Assembly (NCBI RefSeq): GCF_001578105.1
Contig: NZ_CP014275.1
Span: forward strand, 2,790,001 to 2,854,000
Origin: Martelella sp. AD-3
GTDB lineage: Bacteria; Pseudomonadota; Alphaproteobacteria; Rhizobiales; Rhizobiaceae
Reading direction: 5' to 3'
DNA length: 64,000 nucleotides
Made by a program: the position numbers and the translations under genes. The stretch's first letter is position 1; each line of letters opens with the position of its first letter. The notes beneath the pieces were generated by a model. It ran no database searches. It saw only the letters and a program-made list of their open reading frames with translations, and was not told the origin of the DNA. This document shows positions 9,974 through 20,853 of the stretch, piece by piece.

Positions 9974-11494
9974 CTATTTTCTGACAATGAAGGACATGAT
10001 GCGTTCCTGGCTCGCCTCTGCGGCGTCCAGCTCTCCCACCAATGCCCCCTCGTTCATAACGTAAATGCGGTCGCACATGCCGAGCAGTTCCGGCATTTCC
10101 GACGAGATCATCACCACGCCGCGGCCTTCGGCCGCAAGCTGGTTCATCAGGCTGTAGATCTCGAACTTCGCGCCGACATCGATGCCGCGGGTCGGCTCAT
10201 CGAGGATGAGCACGTCCGGCTGGGTGAACAGCCATTTGGACAGAACGACCTTCTGCTGGTTGCCGCCCGAAAGATTGACCACGCGCTGGGCCACCGTCGG
10301 CGTGCGGATATTCATCGCCTTGCGATAGTATTCCGACGTCTTGGTCTCTTCCGCCGTGTTCAGCACGCCGTATTTCGAAACGCCCGGAAGGTTTGCCAGC
10401 GTGACGTTCTTGGTGATCGGCTCGTCCAGCACGAGCCCGAGCGCCTTGCGGTCCTCGGTCACATAGGCAAGGCCGGCGAAGATCGCCTTCGGCACGGTCG
10501 AGACATCGACCTTCTGCCCGCCGAGCCAGACCTCACCGGAAATGTTGCGGCCGTAGCTGTGGCCGAAAATGCTCATGGCAAGCTCGGTGCGCCCGGAGCC
10601 CATCAGCCCCGCAATGCCGACGATCTCGCCGGCGCGCACATTGAACTTGACGTTCTTGATCACCTTGCGGTCGGTCTGCTCGGGATGCCAGACGCTCCAG
10701 TCTTTCACCGCCATCAGCTCCTCGCCGATGTTGCGCTCGCGGTCGGGGTAGCGGTTTTCCATCGCCCGGCCGACCATGGCCTGGATGATCTTCGCCTCGC
10801 TGACCTCTTCCTTGTGGCAATCGATATCGGCGACCGAAGCGCCGTCGCGAATGACGGTGATGCTGTCGGCGACCTGTTCGACCTCGTTCAGCTTGTGGGA
10901 AATCAGGATCGAGGTGATGCCCTGCTGCTTGAGTTCCAGAAGCAGGCTCAGGAGCTTGGCGCTGTCGCTTTCCGAAAGGGCCGCGGTCGGCTCGTCGAGG
11001 ATCAAAAGCCGCACGTCCTTCGACAGCGCCTTGGCGATCTCGACAAGCTGCTGCTTGCCGACGCCGATCTTTTCGACGAGGGTTGCGGGCGGATCCTTCA
11101 GCCCCACCTTGCGCAACAGTTTTTCGGTCTTCTGATAGGTATCCGGCCAGCTGATCACGCCGGACTTGGCGACCTCGTTGCCGAGAAAGATATTCTCGGC
11201 GATCGACAGTTGCGGAACCAGGGCAAGTTCCTGATGGATAATGATAATGCCCTTCTTTTCGCTGTCCGAGATACCGCCGAACGTCGCCAGTTCGCCGGCA
11301 TAATAAATCTCGCCCTCATAGCTGCCATGCGGATAGACGCCTGAAAGAACCTTCATCAGCGTCGACTTGCCAGCGCCGTTTTCGCCCACAAGCGCGTGGA
11401 TTTCGCCTTCTTCGACAGCGAGATCGACATCACTCAACGCTTTCACGCCCGGAAAGGTCTTTGTGATTTTTTTCATTTCGAGCAATGTTGTCAT
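9974..11494 (-). CDS. gguA: Sugar ABC transporter ATP-binding protein GguA (XylG/MglA-like)
   Basis: Double-headed CUT2 ATPase, 506 aa, with two ABC domains in one chain. The first has Walker [10 protein letters not shown] (about 37-45) and Walker [13 protein letters not shown]. The second has the degenerate Walker [11 protein letters not shown], signature LSGGNQQKV and Walker [13 protein letters not shown], as in MglA/XylG. Lies 79 bases downstream of a chvE-type gene and just upstream of gguB, the order known from Agrobacterium. Confidence 0.94.
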   Translation of the reverse strand: MTTLLEMKKITKTFPGVKALSDVDLAVEEGEIHALVGENGAGKSTLMKVLSGVYPHGSYEGEIYYAGELATFGGISDSEKKGIIIIHQELALVPQLSIAENIFLGNEVAKSGVISWPDTYQKTEKLLRKVGLKDPPATLVEKIGVGKQQLVEIAKALSKDVRLLILDEPTAALSESDSAKLLSLLLELKQQGITSILISHKLNEVEQVADSITVIRDGASVADIDCHKEEVSEAKIIQAMVGRAMENRYPDRERNIGEELMAVKDWSVWHPEQTDRKVIKNVKFNVRAGEIVGIAGLMGSGRTELAMSIFGHSYGRNISGEVWLGGQKVDVSTVPKAIFAGLAYVTEDRKALGLVLDEPITKNVTLANLPGVSKYGVLNTAEETKTSEYYRKAMNIRTPTVAQRVVNLSGGNQQKVVLSKWLFTQPDVLILDEPTRGIDVGAKFEIYSLMNQLAAEGRGVVMISSEMPELLGMCDRIYVMNEGALVGELDAAEASQERIMSFIVRK

Positions 11495-11573
11495 GACACC
11501 CTCACCCGGCTGGCGCCCGGCGCCGCCGCCGACCGGAACGGCCGGCGGCAGGCCCCACGCGAAGCTCTCGGGG

Positions 11574-12647
11574 TTACTCTTCGATCTGCTTCATCGTGTA
11601 GTAGCCGCTGTCGTCGACCAGGATCTGCTTCCAGTTGTCCTTGGTCACGGCGACCGGCTCCAGCAGGTAGGACGGCACGACCTTGTCGCCATTGTTGTAG
11701 GTCGAGGTGTCGTTGATTTCCGGCTGCTTGCCCTCGGAAATTGCCTCGACCATGCCGACGGTGACTTCGGCAAGCTTGCGGGTATCCTTGAAGATCGAGG
11801 AATACTGCAGGCCTTCGATGATCGCCTTCACGTTCGGCAGGTTCGAATCCTGGCCGGTGATGATCGGCATCTTCATGTCGCCGGAGCCGTAGCCGAGGCT
11901 CTTCAGCGAGGAGATCGCGCCCATGGCGAGGTCATCATTGGAGGCATAGACGCCGTGCAGCGGCTGCTGCGTGTAATAGGCCGAAAGCAGGTTGTCCATG
12001 CGCGCCTGGGCGGCCGCATTCGACCAGTTCAGCGTGCCGATCTTGTCCATGCCCATCTGGCCCGACGGGATGACGATGTCGCCGGAATCGATCAGCGGCT
12101 GGATCACCGACATGGCGCCGTTGTAGAAGAAATAGGCGTTGTTGTCGTCGGGCGAACCACCGAAGAGCTCGACATTCCAGGGCTTGGTGTCGGGGAAGCG
12201 GGACTTCAGGCCTTCGACCAGGCTGTTGCCCTGAATGACACCGACCTTGAAGTTGTCGAAGGTGGCGTAATAATCGACATTCGGCGTGTTGAGGATGAGG
12301 CGGTCATAGGCAATGACCGGAATACCGGCTGCTGCGGCATTGGCCAGCGGCGCCGTCAGCGAGCCGCCGTCGATTGCGGCGATCACGAGGACGTCGACGC
12401 CCTTGGTGATCATGTTCTCGACTTGCGAGAGCTGCGCGGGAATTTCGTTTTCGGCGTATTGCAGGTCGGTCTTGTAGCCGGCTTCCTGGAACTGCTGCAC
12501 CATGGACGCGCCGTCCTTGTTCCAGCGGTCCAGACCCTTGGTCGGCATGGCGATGCCGACATAGCCCTTGTCGGCCGCGATCGCCGGCGCCGCAAGCGCC
12601 GCCACGGCCACGCTTGCGGCAGCAAGCATCGAGATAACGCTTTTCAT
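11574..12647 (-). CDS. chvE: ChvE-type multiple-sugar-binding periplasmic protein (copy nearest gguAB)
   Basis: Periplasmic sugar receptor, 357 aa. Signal peptide [23 protein letters not shown]; the mature start [17 protein letters not shown] matches the ChvE pattern. Further ChvE hallmarks are [38 protein letters not shown] and [13 protein letters not shown]. The ATG at 12647 follows GGGAGAGA, and the in-frame sequence upstream is not protein-like. In Agrobacterium, ChvE feeds GguAB and also signals to VirA in virulence and chemotaxis; only the transport role is supported here. It differs clearly from the second copy at 13053. Confidence 0.92.
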   Translation of the reverse strand: MKSVISMLAAASVAVAALAAPAIAADKGYVGIAMPTKGLDRWNKDGASMVQQFQEAGYKTDLQYAENEIPAQLSQVENMITKGVDVLVIAAIDGGSLTAPLANAAAAGIPVIAYDRLILNTPNVDYYATFDNFKVGVIQGNSLVEGLKSRFPDTKPWNVELFGGSPDDNNAYFFYNGAMSVIQPLIDSGDIVIPSGQMGMDKIGTLNWSNAAAQARMDNLLSAYYTQQPLHGVYASNDDLAMGAISSLKSLGYGSGDMKMPIITGQDSNLPNVKAIIEGLQYSSIFKDTRKLAEVTVGMVEAISEGKQPEINDTSTYNNGDKVVPSYLLEPVAVTKDNWKQILVDDSGYYTMKQIEE

Positions 12648-12875
12648 GTCTCTCTCCCATTTGGAGGTCGAAGGCTTCCGGCCACGACCTCGACTTGAAA
12701 CGTAATGCCATCGGTCGAAACGCTTTTCAGCGTCCTTCCGGCTCCTTCCGCAAGGCACCCGGCACTTGCCGGTTTCGGCCATCGCGGACGGGGGTGACGA
12801 TACATCTTGAGGCACGTTAGTCAAATCAATTTATTCGATTGAAAACACTTTGTGCGCTGCAAAACATATTCTTTT

Positions 12876-12902
12876 GACAAACGTCATATACTGTCATTTG
12901 TC
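12876..12902. promoter_or_regulatory. Dyad in the AT-rich region upstream of the gguAB-linked chvE
   Basis: GACAAA (12876-12881) and TTTGTC (12897-12902) form an inverted repeat with a 15-base spacer, in a notably AT-rich block (about 12810-12925). It sits roughly 230 bases upstream of the chvE start and could be an activator or repressor site. The rest of the 12648-13009 gap shows no supported gene. Confidence 0.4.
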
Positions 12903-13009
12903 GTTATTTTTCTCTTTAGACCGTACTTAAATCAGTAATCTCCGGCATGCTGCGCCTGCACATTTGCGCTTCGACCGGAAACTAGCAGCAAACGGCCGCG
13001 GAAACCAGA

Positions 13010-13037
13010 AAAAGGCGGAGCCCGCGCCCCGCCTTTT
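13010..13037 (-). terminator. Terminator of the upstream chvE-type gene
   Basis: Read on the minus strand, AAAAGGCGG pairs with CCGCCTTTT over a 10-base loop, followed by further T residues. It lies 16 bases after the stop at 13053, so this chvE copy can be a separate transcript from the chvE-gguAB unit. Confidence 0.8.
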
Positions 13038-13052
13038 CTTTCATGTTCGGAT

Positions 13053-14126
13053 TTACTGCTTGATCTGCTCGAGCGTGTAGTAGCCGCTCTGGTCGACCAG
13101 GATTTCCTCCCAGTTCGAACCGTCGACGGCAACCGGCGCGAGCAGATAGGAGGGCACGACCTTCACGCCGTTGTCATAGGTCTTGGTGTCGTTGATCTCC
13201 GGCTCGCCGCCTTCAAGCAGCGCCTCGACCATGCCGACGGTGACGCGGGCGAGCTCGCGGGTGTCCTTGAAAACGGTGGAGTACTGCTCGCCCATATTGA
13301 TCGACTTGATCGAGGGCAGTTCGGCGTCCTGGCCGGTCACGATCGGCATCTTCTGGTCACCGGAGCCGTAGCCGACGCCCTTGAGCGAAGACAGGATGCC
13401 GATGGAAAGACCGTCATAGGGAGACAGGACGCCGTGGATGGTCTCGTCGGTATAGTTTGCCGACAGAAGGTTATCCATGCGCGCCTGGGCAACGGCGCCG
13501 TCCCAGCGCAGCGTGCCGACCTGGTTCATGCCCATCTGCCCGGAAACGATGTCGATCTTGCCGTCATCGATCATCGGCTGCAGCACCGACATGGCGCCGT
13601 CATAGAAGTAATACGCGTTGTTGTCGTCCGGCGAGCCGCCGAACAATTCGACATTCCAGACCTCTTCGTCCGGGAAACGCTCCTCAAGGCCCTTGACGAG
13701 GCTGGAGCCCTGCTGGACGCCCACCTGGAAGTTGTCGAAGGTGGCGTAATAGTCGACGTCGCCGCTCTCCCGGATCAGGCGGTCATAGGCGACGACGGGA
13801 ATGCCGGCGGCCGCCGCATTGGCGAGCGCGTTGGACAGCGTCGTGCCATCGATCGAGGCGATGACCAGGGCATCGACGCCCTTGGTGATCATGTTCTCGA
13901 TCTGCGACAGCTGGTTGGGAATATTGTCCTCGGCATATTGAAGGTCGGTGGCGTAACCGGCTTCGTTGAACTGCCGGACCATGGATTCGCCGTCGGAAAT
14001 CCAGCGGGCGGACGATTTCGTCGGCATGGCGATGCCGATCGTGCCCTTGTCCTGCGCAAAGGCCGGCACGGCAAAGGATGTCACCGCCATTGCCGCAATG
14101 GCGAATGCAGATACTACGAGTTTCAT
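13053..14126 (-). CDS. chvE: ChvE-type multiple-sugar-binding periplasmic protein (second copy)
   Basis: Periplasmic sugar receptor, 357 aa. Signal peptide [23 protein letters not shown], mature start [18 protein letters not shown]. It contains [45 protein letters not shown] and [14 protein letters not shown], and is closer to Agrobacterium ChvE than its neighbour (for example [11 protein letters not shown] and [11 protein letters not shown]). The ATG at 14126 has GGGAGAGAGAG just upstream. It has its own terminator and no transporter genes directly behind it, so it may use the same GguAB or act mainly as a chemotaxis or signalling receptor (inference). Confidence 0.92.
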   Translation of the reverse strand: MKLVVSAFAIAAMAVTSFAVPAFAQDKGTIGIAMPTKSSARWISDGESMVRQFNEAGYATDLQYAEDNIPNQLSQIENMITKGVDALVIASIDGTTLSNALANAAAAGIPVVAYDRLIRESGDVDYYATFDNFQVGVQQGSSLVKGLEERFPDEEVWNVELFGGSPDDNNAYYFYDGAMSVLQPMIDDGKIDIVSGQMGMNQVGTLRWDGAVAQARMDNLLSANYTDETIHGVLSPYDGLSIGILSSLKGVGYGSGDQKMPIVTGQDAELPSIKSINMGEQYSTVFKDTRELARVTVGMVEALLEGGEPEINDTKTYDNGVKVVPSYLLAPVAVDGSNWEEILVDQSGYYTLEQIKQ

Positions 14127-14293
14127 CTCTCTCTCCCAATTCACGAAACGTGCGTTTCGTCTGCCCCCCGCACCGGGCGCACCACCCGGCGTCTTCCGCC
14201 CTCCCGGCGGGCTGAAACGAAGCCGTGAGCGGGTCGCAGATCGCGTTTCGAACCTCGTTCAAGGGGCGTGGGGTGTCAAATTGAGAACGCCGA

Positions 14294-14336
14294 AGCAGAT
14301 ATACCAATTCTGCTATATGTCGACCGGGATGGACAT
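14294..14336. promoter_or_regulatory. Two adjacent inverted repeats upstream of the second chvE
   Basis: AGCAGA/TCTGCT (14294-14299 and 14309-14314) and ATGTC/GACAT (14317-14321 and 14332-14336, 10-base spacer) lie side by side in the AT-rich promoter region of the chvE copy at 13053. The second has the size of a LysR-type box, as used by GbpR on Agrobacterium chvE, but no regulator gene is adjacent. Apart from this, the site at 14383 and the tRNA, I see nothing supported in 14127-14550. Confidence 0.35.
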
Positions 14337-14382
14337 TAACATTCTGGCGTAAATGACTTTTTCACGACAGACACTTCAGGTT

Positions 14383-14396
14383 AGCAAGCGCTTACT
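14383..14396. promoter_or_regulatory. LacI-like palindrome upstream of the second chvE
   Basis: AGCAAGCGCTTACT contains the perfect palindrome AAGCGCTT with a central CG, and matches outside one mismatched pair. This is the same architecture as the site at 7551-7564 but not the same sequence. Could be an operator for a LacI-family sugar regulator. Confidence 0.4.
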
Positions 14397-14550
14397 TCTA
14401 CTTTGGTCTATAGCTCTCCGGCCGCCTGCGCACCGACGGATGCACGGGCCTGCGGCCTTTCCGAGCGTTTTGTCTTTTTTGCGATTGATGCGCGCCCAAA
14501 GCTGCGCTAAACAACGCGGCAATGCGAGCCCGCCAGGCGGGAACGCAAGG

Positions 14551-14627
14551 GCGCCCGTAGCTCAGCTGGATAGAGTGTTGGATTCCGATTCCAAAGGTCA
14601 CAGGTTCGAATCCTGTCGGGCGCGCCA
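14551..14627 (+). tRNA. tRNA-Arg (anticodon CCG)
   Basis: Full 77-base cloverleaf. The acceptor stem is GCGCCCG/CGGGCGC with discriminator G and encoded CCA. The D-arm is GCTCAGCTGGATAGAGT, the anticodon stem TTGGA/TCCAA with loop TTCCGAT giving anticodon CCG, and the T-arm contains the GGTTCGAATCC core. Decodes CGG arginine codons. No integrase or attachment-site duplication is seen beside it. Confidence 0.95.
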
Positions 14628-14795
14628 TTTCCCCTCCTGATCCTGCCGCGGCAGTTCGGCTCCAACAGGGGCCGGCGTCTTCCGGTCTTCTTCGACTCAC
14701 AATCTTGTGTGATGCCAGCCCCTTGCCGGGCGCCGGATCGCGCCTAGCTCAATGGCGAGGACGATGTTCGCATCTCATGCCAGAGGAGGCCGCCC

Positions 14796-15914
14796 GTGAC
14801 CTTTGCCTTTCCGAAGACCGTCGCGCTCGTTGCCGTTGCCGCAGCCCTGGCGCAGGCCCAGCCCGCACGCGCCCAAACGCCGCCGCTTGCCGTTGAGGAG
14901 ATCGCCTCGGGCCTTGCCCATCCCTGGTCCGTCGAACCCTTTGACGACGGCGGCTTCGTGGTGAGCGAACGGCCCGGCCGGCTGAACCTCATCGATGCCG
15001 AGGGCGGCATACGCGAAGTCTCGGGCCTGCCGGAGGTCTACGCGGCAGGTCAGGGCGGATTGCTCGACGTGGCGCTCGATCCGGATTTTGCCGACAATCG
15101 CGTGATCTACTTCACCGCTTCGATCTCCGGCGATGGCGGCCAGGGCACCGCGGTGTTCCGCGCGACCCTTGATCGCGCGGCAGCGCAACTCGGTACGGTC
15201 GAGCGGATTTTCGCCATGAACCGGTTTACCGGCACCAACCGCCATTTCGGCTCCCGCATTGCCATTGACGAAGGCGGCAACCTCTATTTCGGGATCGGCG
15301 ACCGCGGCGAGCGTAACCGCGCCCAGGACGCCGGCGACCATGCGGGCTCGATCCTGCGCATCCGCCCCGATGGCAGCGTGCCGGACGATAACCCCTATGC
15401 CGGAGAAAGCGGCGCGTCTGCCGAAACCTGGTCCATCGGCCACCGCAATCCGCAGGGAATCACCATCGACCCCGCGACCGGCATTCTCTATACGGTTGAG
15501 CACGGCGCGCGCGGCGGCGACGAGATCAACATCCCCGAGGCCGGCGCCAATTACGGCTGGCCGGAAATCTCCTACGGCGTGCATTATTCCGGGGCCGAGA
15601 TTGGCCGGGGCACCCATGCGGAGGGGCTGGAACAGCCGCTCTATTACTGGGACCCCTCGATCGCGCCCGGCGCCATCGCCGTCTATCGCGGCGAGATGTT
15701 TCCCGAATGGGACGGCGACTTCCTCGTCACCGCGCTGAAGGACCGGCTGCTCGCCCATGTCGCGCTTGACGAGAACGGCGAGCCGACGGCGGAACACCGT
15801 CTGTTCGAAGACCGCTTCGGCCGGCTGCGCGACGTGAAGGTCGCGCCCGACGGCGCGGTGCTGCTGACGACCGACGAGGCGAACGGGCAGTTGCTCCGGG
15901 TCTACCGTCCCTGA
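14796..15914 (+). CDS. PQQ-dependent aldose sugar dehydrogenase (soluble GDH/YliI family)
   Basis: Periplasmic quinoprotein-type beta-propeller, 372 aa, predicted to oxidise aldoses to lactones. Signal peptide ends ...AQAQPARA. Family motifs: the N-terminal GLAHPWSVEPFDDGGFVVSERPGRL, the active-site-like QGGLLDVALDPDF, GHRNPQGITIDP and EHGARGGDEINIPEAGANYGWPE. The start is GTG at 14796, 6 nt after GAGGAGG. Periplasmic sugar oxidation fits the neighbouring ChvE uptake system, but it has its own terminator and is a separate unit. PQQ binding is inferred from family. Confidence 0.9.
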   Translation: MTFAFPKTVALVAVAAALAQAQPARAQTPPLAVEEIASGLAHPWSVEPFDDGGFVVSERPGRLNLIDAEGGIREVSGLPEVYAAGQGGLLDVALDPDFADNRVIYFTASISGDGGQGTAVFRATLDRAAAQLGTVERIFAMNRFTGTNRHFGSRIAIDEGGNLYFGIGDRGERNRAQDAGDHAGSILRIRPDGSVPDDNPYAGESGASAETWSIGHRNPQGITIDPATGILYTVEHGARGGDEINIPEAGANYGWPEISYGVHYSGAEIGRGTHAEGLEQPLYYWDPSIAPGAIAVYRGEMFPEWDGDFLVTALKDRLLAHVALDENGEPTAEHRLFEDRFGRLRDVKVAPDGAVLLTTDEANGQLLRVYRP

Positions 15915-15925
15915 ACGACGATGCT

Positions 15926-15963
15926 GGATCATCGGGCGGTTAATCTGAACCGCCCGATGATCC
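15926..15963 (+). terminator. Terminator after the aldose dehydrogenase gene
   Basis: A perfect 16-bp stem (GGATCATCGGGCGGTT with AACCGCCCGATGATCC) around a 6-base loop, followed by ATCTCTTTGTTT. It lies 12 bases after the stop codon. Confidence 0.85.
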
Positions 15964-16025
15964 ATCTCTTTGTTTAGGCGCATCGGGTTATCGAAAAACC
16001 GGTAATCCCTATTTCGCCCGATGCT

Positions 16026-17168
16026 CTATTTCGCCTCGGAGGCGTTGGCGGCGTTATCGGCCTTGTTGGCCGTGTTGGCCTTTTCCGCCGCATCTCCGTG
16101 CCGCCCGAGCGTCGTCTGCCAGGTCACCGGCCAGTTGGCGGCGCCGACATCCTTGCCGTCGCAGGCGCTCTTGGCGCGCTCATGGGTGAGTACGAGCGGG
16201 TTGCCCGTCGCCTGCTCCTCGAGGCTCCAGTAATGCGCCAGGCCGCAATCGCCGAGCCCGCGTCCGAGATAGACGGATGAAAGCTTGCGGTTGTCGAGAT
16301 CGAAATTGACGTTGTAGACCGTGTCGAGGACGGTGATGCCGGCCTCGCTGACATTCGGAAACTCGGCCCGGTGGAATTCCTGGTCCTTGCCGACATAAAG
16401 CTGGTAGGGCTGGTTATAGGCCCCGGACGGCCCGCAGGGCAGGAGCATGATCGTGCTGGCGCCGGCATTGAACCCGAAGGCATCGGCCTGATCGAGATGG
16501 GCCTCATCGGTGTAGCAAACGCTGTTCTCGTCGCTGAGATTTCTGAGGATCGACGGCGGCAGTTGCTTGTAGCTGTCGATCGACCAGACGCTGACGCTCT
16601 CGGGCGGCGCGGCGGCGCCCTTGTCCACCAGCGCGTCCGTGCGGCCCTTGCGGCCCTGCAGGTCATCAACGAAACGGGCGCTGTCGGAAAGGCCGGCAAG
16701 CGCGATGGTCGAGGCAAAATCGCCAAGCCCGCCGCTATAGGCGATCGTCGCGCTTGTGCCGGCCGTCATCTTTGCAAACAACGCCGCCAGCGCCGCGGGA
16801 TCGCTGACGCCGAAAGTGCCGACGGCTTCGTCCTTGGCAAGATCAGCGATGGCGACGCCATAGGCCTCGACGCCGTCGATGCTGATGCGGAAGGCGCCCT
16901 TTGCATCGCCTTTCTGGAAGAAGCCGGGCGGAAAGGGCAGGCTGAGCGAAAGCGGCGCTGCGGGATCGGCGCTTCTGTGCCACTGGATCGCGGCGAGATC
17001 GGCATTGCCGCCCTGCGGCGACGGCGGGTTGAGCGAGATCGTGCAGACATAGGCATTGTCGCAGCTCACGGCCCAGTCGTCGATCTGACGATATTCGAAT
17101 GCGCCGGCGGGAACGAAGCCGAGGGCGAGGGCGAAGGCGGCAATCCGAAACGACAATCTGTGACGCAT
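16026..17168 (-). CDS. DUF1176 family periplasmic protein
   Basis: Exported protein of unknown function, 380 aa. N-terminal signal peptide RHRLSFRIAAFALALGFVPAGA, then a mature domain with four or more paired cysteines (DNAYVC, CYTDE, LLPCG, GDCGLAHYW, SACDG), consistent with a disulphide-bonded periplasmic protein. The pattern LGRGLGDCG...W and the length resemble DUF1176. The second of two ATGs (17168) is 6 nt from GGGAG; the first abuts it. The C-terminal tail is Ala/Lys/Asn-rich (EKANTANKADNAANASEAK) and probably unstructured. Confidence 0.8.
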   Translation of the reverse strand: MRHRLSFRIAAFALALGFVPAGAFEYRQIDDWAVSCDNAYVCTISLNPPSPQGGNADLAAIQWHRSADPAAPLSLSLPFPPGFFQKGDAKGAFRISIDGVEAYGVAIADLAKDEAVGTFGVSDPAALAALFAKMTAGTSATIAYSGGLGDFASTIALAGLSDSARFVDDLQGRKGRTDALVDKGAAAPPESVSVWSIDSYKQLPPSILRNLSDENSVCYTDEAHLDQADAFGFNAGASTIMLLPCGPSGAYNQPYQLYVGKDQEFHRAEFPNVSEAGITVLDTVYNVNFDLDNRKLSSVYLGRGLGDCGLAHYWSLEEQATGNPLVLTHERAKSACDGKDVGAANWPVTWQTTLGRHGDAAEKANTANKADNAANASEAK

Positions 17169-17724
17169 GGGCATCTCCCGGAAATCTCAATATCGCATCG
17201 CGCACCGTCGGCGCGTCCGTTCTCGTCGGGGCTTCGCCGTTCCCCTCCCCTACACCAGCTTCAGGCCAAAAAGCTAGAGCCGGGTAAGGCGCGCGCGCCA
17301 TTCCCGATCATCCTGGCGACCAGCGGCCCGAAGTCCGCCTCAGTATATCCGTGATCGATGTTCTTGGAAGCGCTTCGAATTGTCCGAACCAATACAGCTT
17401 CCAGCGCGCATTGAGATGCCTTCTCCATCGATTGTCAAAGTTTCGCTTGCCAAATTCGTGTAAACACCGCATTCTGATTGTGTTCGGGCATTTTGCGAGC
17501 ACGGGAAGACCATATAATCTCATGCGCGCCGGAAACGCTAACTTTCCGGGCGGCCTTTGAAGGATTTGGCCTGTAGTCGTGTTCAGGTCGTCCGGAGCCG
17601 CGGTAATAAAGGTACCTTTCCTTAAAAATTCGAGAAACGCCTGCGCTGCCCAGAAGGGCAAAACGAGCATTGGAATACCGCCCATTTTCGTGCAAGCGGG
17701 GCGGTGAGAAAAGGACCTTGAAGT
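17169..17724. other. Intergenic region with probable long leader of the cold-shock gene
   Basis: No supported gene in these 556 bases. A consensus -10 box TATAAT is at 17513-17518 with only a weak -35 (TTTTGC at 17491). If used, it would give the cold-shock mRNA an untranslated leader of about 200 bases, as known for cspA-type thermosensing mRNAs. AAAGGTACCTTT near 17610 is a perfect 12-bp palindrome within that leader. Confidence 0.4.
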
Positions 17725-17940
17725 ATGGCCGAGACTGGCACCGTGAAATTTTTCAATACCGATAAGGGCTACGGCTTCATCAAGCCGGACAATGGCGGCG
17801 CGGACATCTTCGTCCACATCTCCGCCGTGCAATCTTCCGGCCTGACCGGACTGACGGAAAACCAGAAAGTCAGCTACGACACCGAGCCGGACCGTCGCGG
17901 CAAGGGCCCCAAGGCGGTCAACCTGCAGGTCACGGAGTAA
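17725..17940 (+). CDS. cspA: Cold-shock protein, CspA family
   Basis: Single OB-fold nucleic-acid chaperone, 71 aa. RNP1-like KGYGFIKP is at about residues 14-21 and RNP2-like DIFVHIS at about 29-35. Binds single-stranded RNA/DNA and melts mRNA structure in the cold. Length and motif spacing match the family. Upstream AGGACCTTGAAGT is a plausible ribosome site. Monocistronic, with a hairpin shortly downstream. Confidence 0.95.
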   Translation: MAETGTVKFFNTDKGYGFIKPDNGGADIFVHISAVQSSGLTGLTENQKVSYDTEPDRRGKGPKAVNLQVTE

Positions 17941-18004
17941 GTTTCTCCGGCCGTTGCGCCGGAAGCTGCGCGGAAGGCCCCGCCTTCGGCCTGCAAGATA
18001 TGCA

Positions 18005-18036
18005 CAGGCGCTTCGAGGAGCGGCGCCTGGGCTTTT
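18005..18036 (+). terminator. Probable terminator of the cold-shock gene
   Basis: CAGGCGC (18005-18011) pairs with GCGCCTG (18023-18029) over an 11-base loop, followed by GGCTTTTGG. The T-run is short. I see no gene in the remainder of 17941-18321. Confidence 0.55.
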
Positions 18037-18321
18037 GGCTCTCCGCACGCACGAGGGAGCCGTCGTCCTGTGCTGTGCCCACGGCCCCAGGCGGGTGATG
18101 CCTCTCGGCGCTTTCCGGACATGCGAATGTTGCTCGCTCCGGTCTTTGCCTTTCCTCCCCGTCCCCTTCAAGAGAACGCCGGCCAAGCCGAGATGGACAG
18201 GCGCGGGCTTGCCAGACAAAATCATCAAGTCGAGAATTCTGGCGCCGTCCATCCATCGATCTGCTCCGTGCTGTTGTGGAGCGACCATTTTCGCATCAAC
18301 GCGGAACGGTTCAGTGCGAAA

Positions 18322-18343
18322 AACCCGGCCTTTCGACCGGGTT
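18322..18343 (-). terminator. Rho-independent terminator of rpoD
   Basis: On the minus strand AACCCGG pairs with CCGGGTT over an 8-base loop, directly followed by TTTTCGC. It lies about 30 bases after the rpoD stop. Confidence 0.85.
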
Positions 18344-18374
18344 CTCATTATTCTCACAAAAGATGTCTGCCTGA

Positions 18375-20432
<2,058 letters not shown>

Positions 20433-20853
20433 AGATTTTGCTTCCCTGACGCTTATGCCGTAGTTTCTCGAGCGGCATTACCGACAAATGATTAAGGACC
20501 TTTTTAGAGGTCCGTTCCGGTCGGCTTCAAAACTTCAACCATGAACAGGACAGACTTCACCATCGCGGAGCCTGTCACCCCGGGTGAACACTGTCCAGAT
20601 CATGAAATTGCGCTGCGTTGTGCCATTCTAACTGGTGATTCCCAGATTTTCGCCATCCGTCAAGCGTCAAAACGGGGATCGCGCGATTTCATATCGTAAA
20701 TGCGCTCCAAATGCCACCCGCGTGACGCTTCTATCGATGTCCGGACCGATGCAGCCTTCCTGACGACCCGCGAGACTACATTTAGAACGAAGTGAAGGAA
20801 ATACAAGGTGCGGCCAGGACCGGCGCCCGAGAATCCTTCATCGGCGCGCCATG
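20433..20853. other. Intergenic region dnaG-rpoD
   Basis: No supported gene. A small perfect stem GGACCT/AGGTCC (20496-20501 and 20508-20513) with a 6-base loop lies about 64 bases before the rpoD ATG, in the probable 5' leader. The rest should carry rpoD promoters, which I cannot define by eye. Confidence 0.5.

Noticed and set aside
14551..14627. tRNA-Arg as an integration site for a mobile island
   Set aside because: No integrase, no duplicated tRNA 3' end and no composition shift were seen nearby.
17351..17560. 69-codon frame upstream of the cold-shock gene
   Set aside because: No ribosome site or recognisable composition; it crosses the probable promoter of the cold-shock gene.
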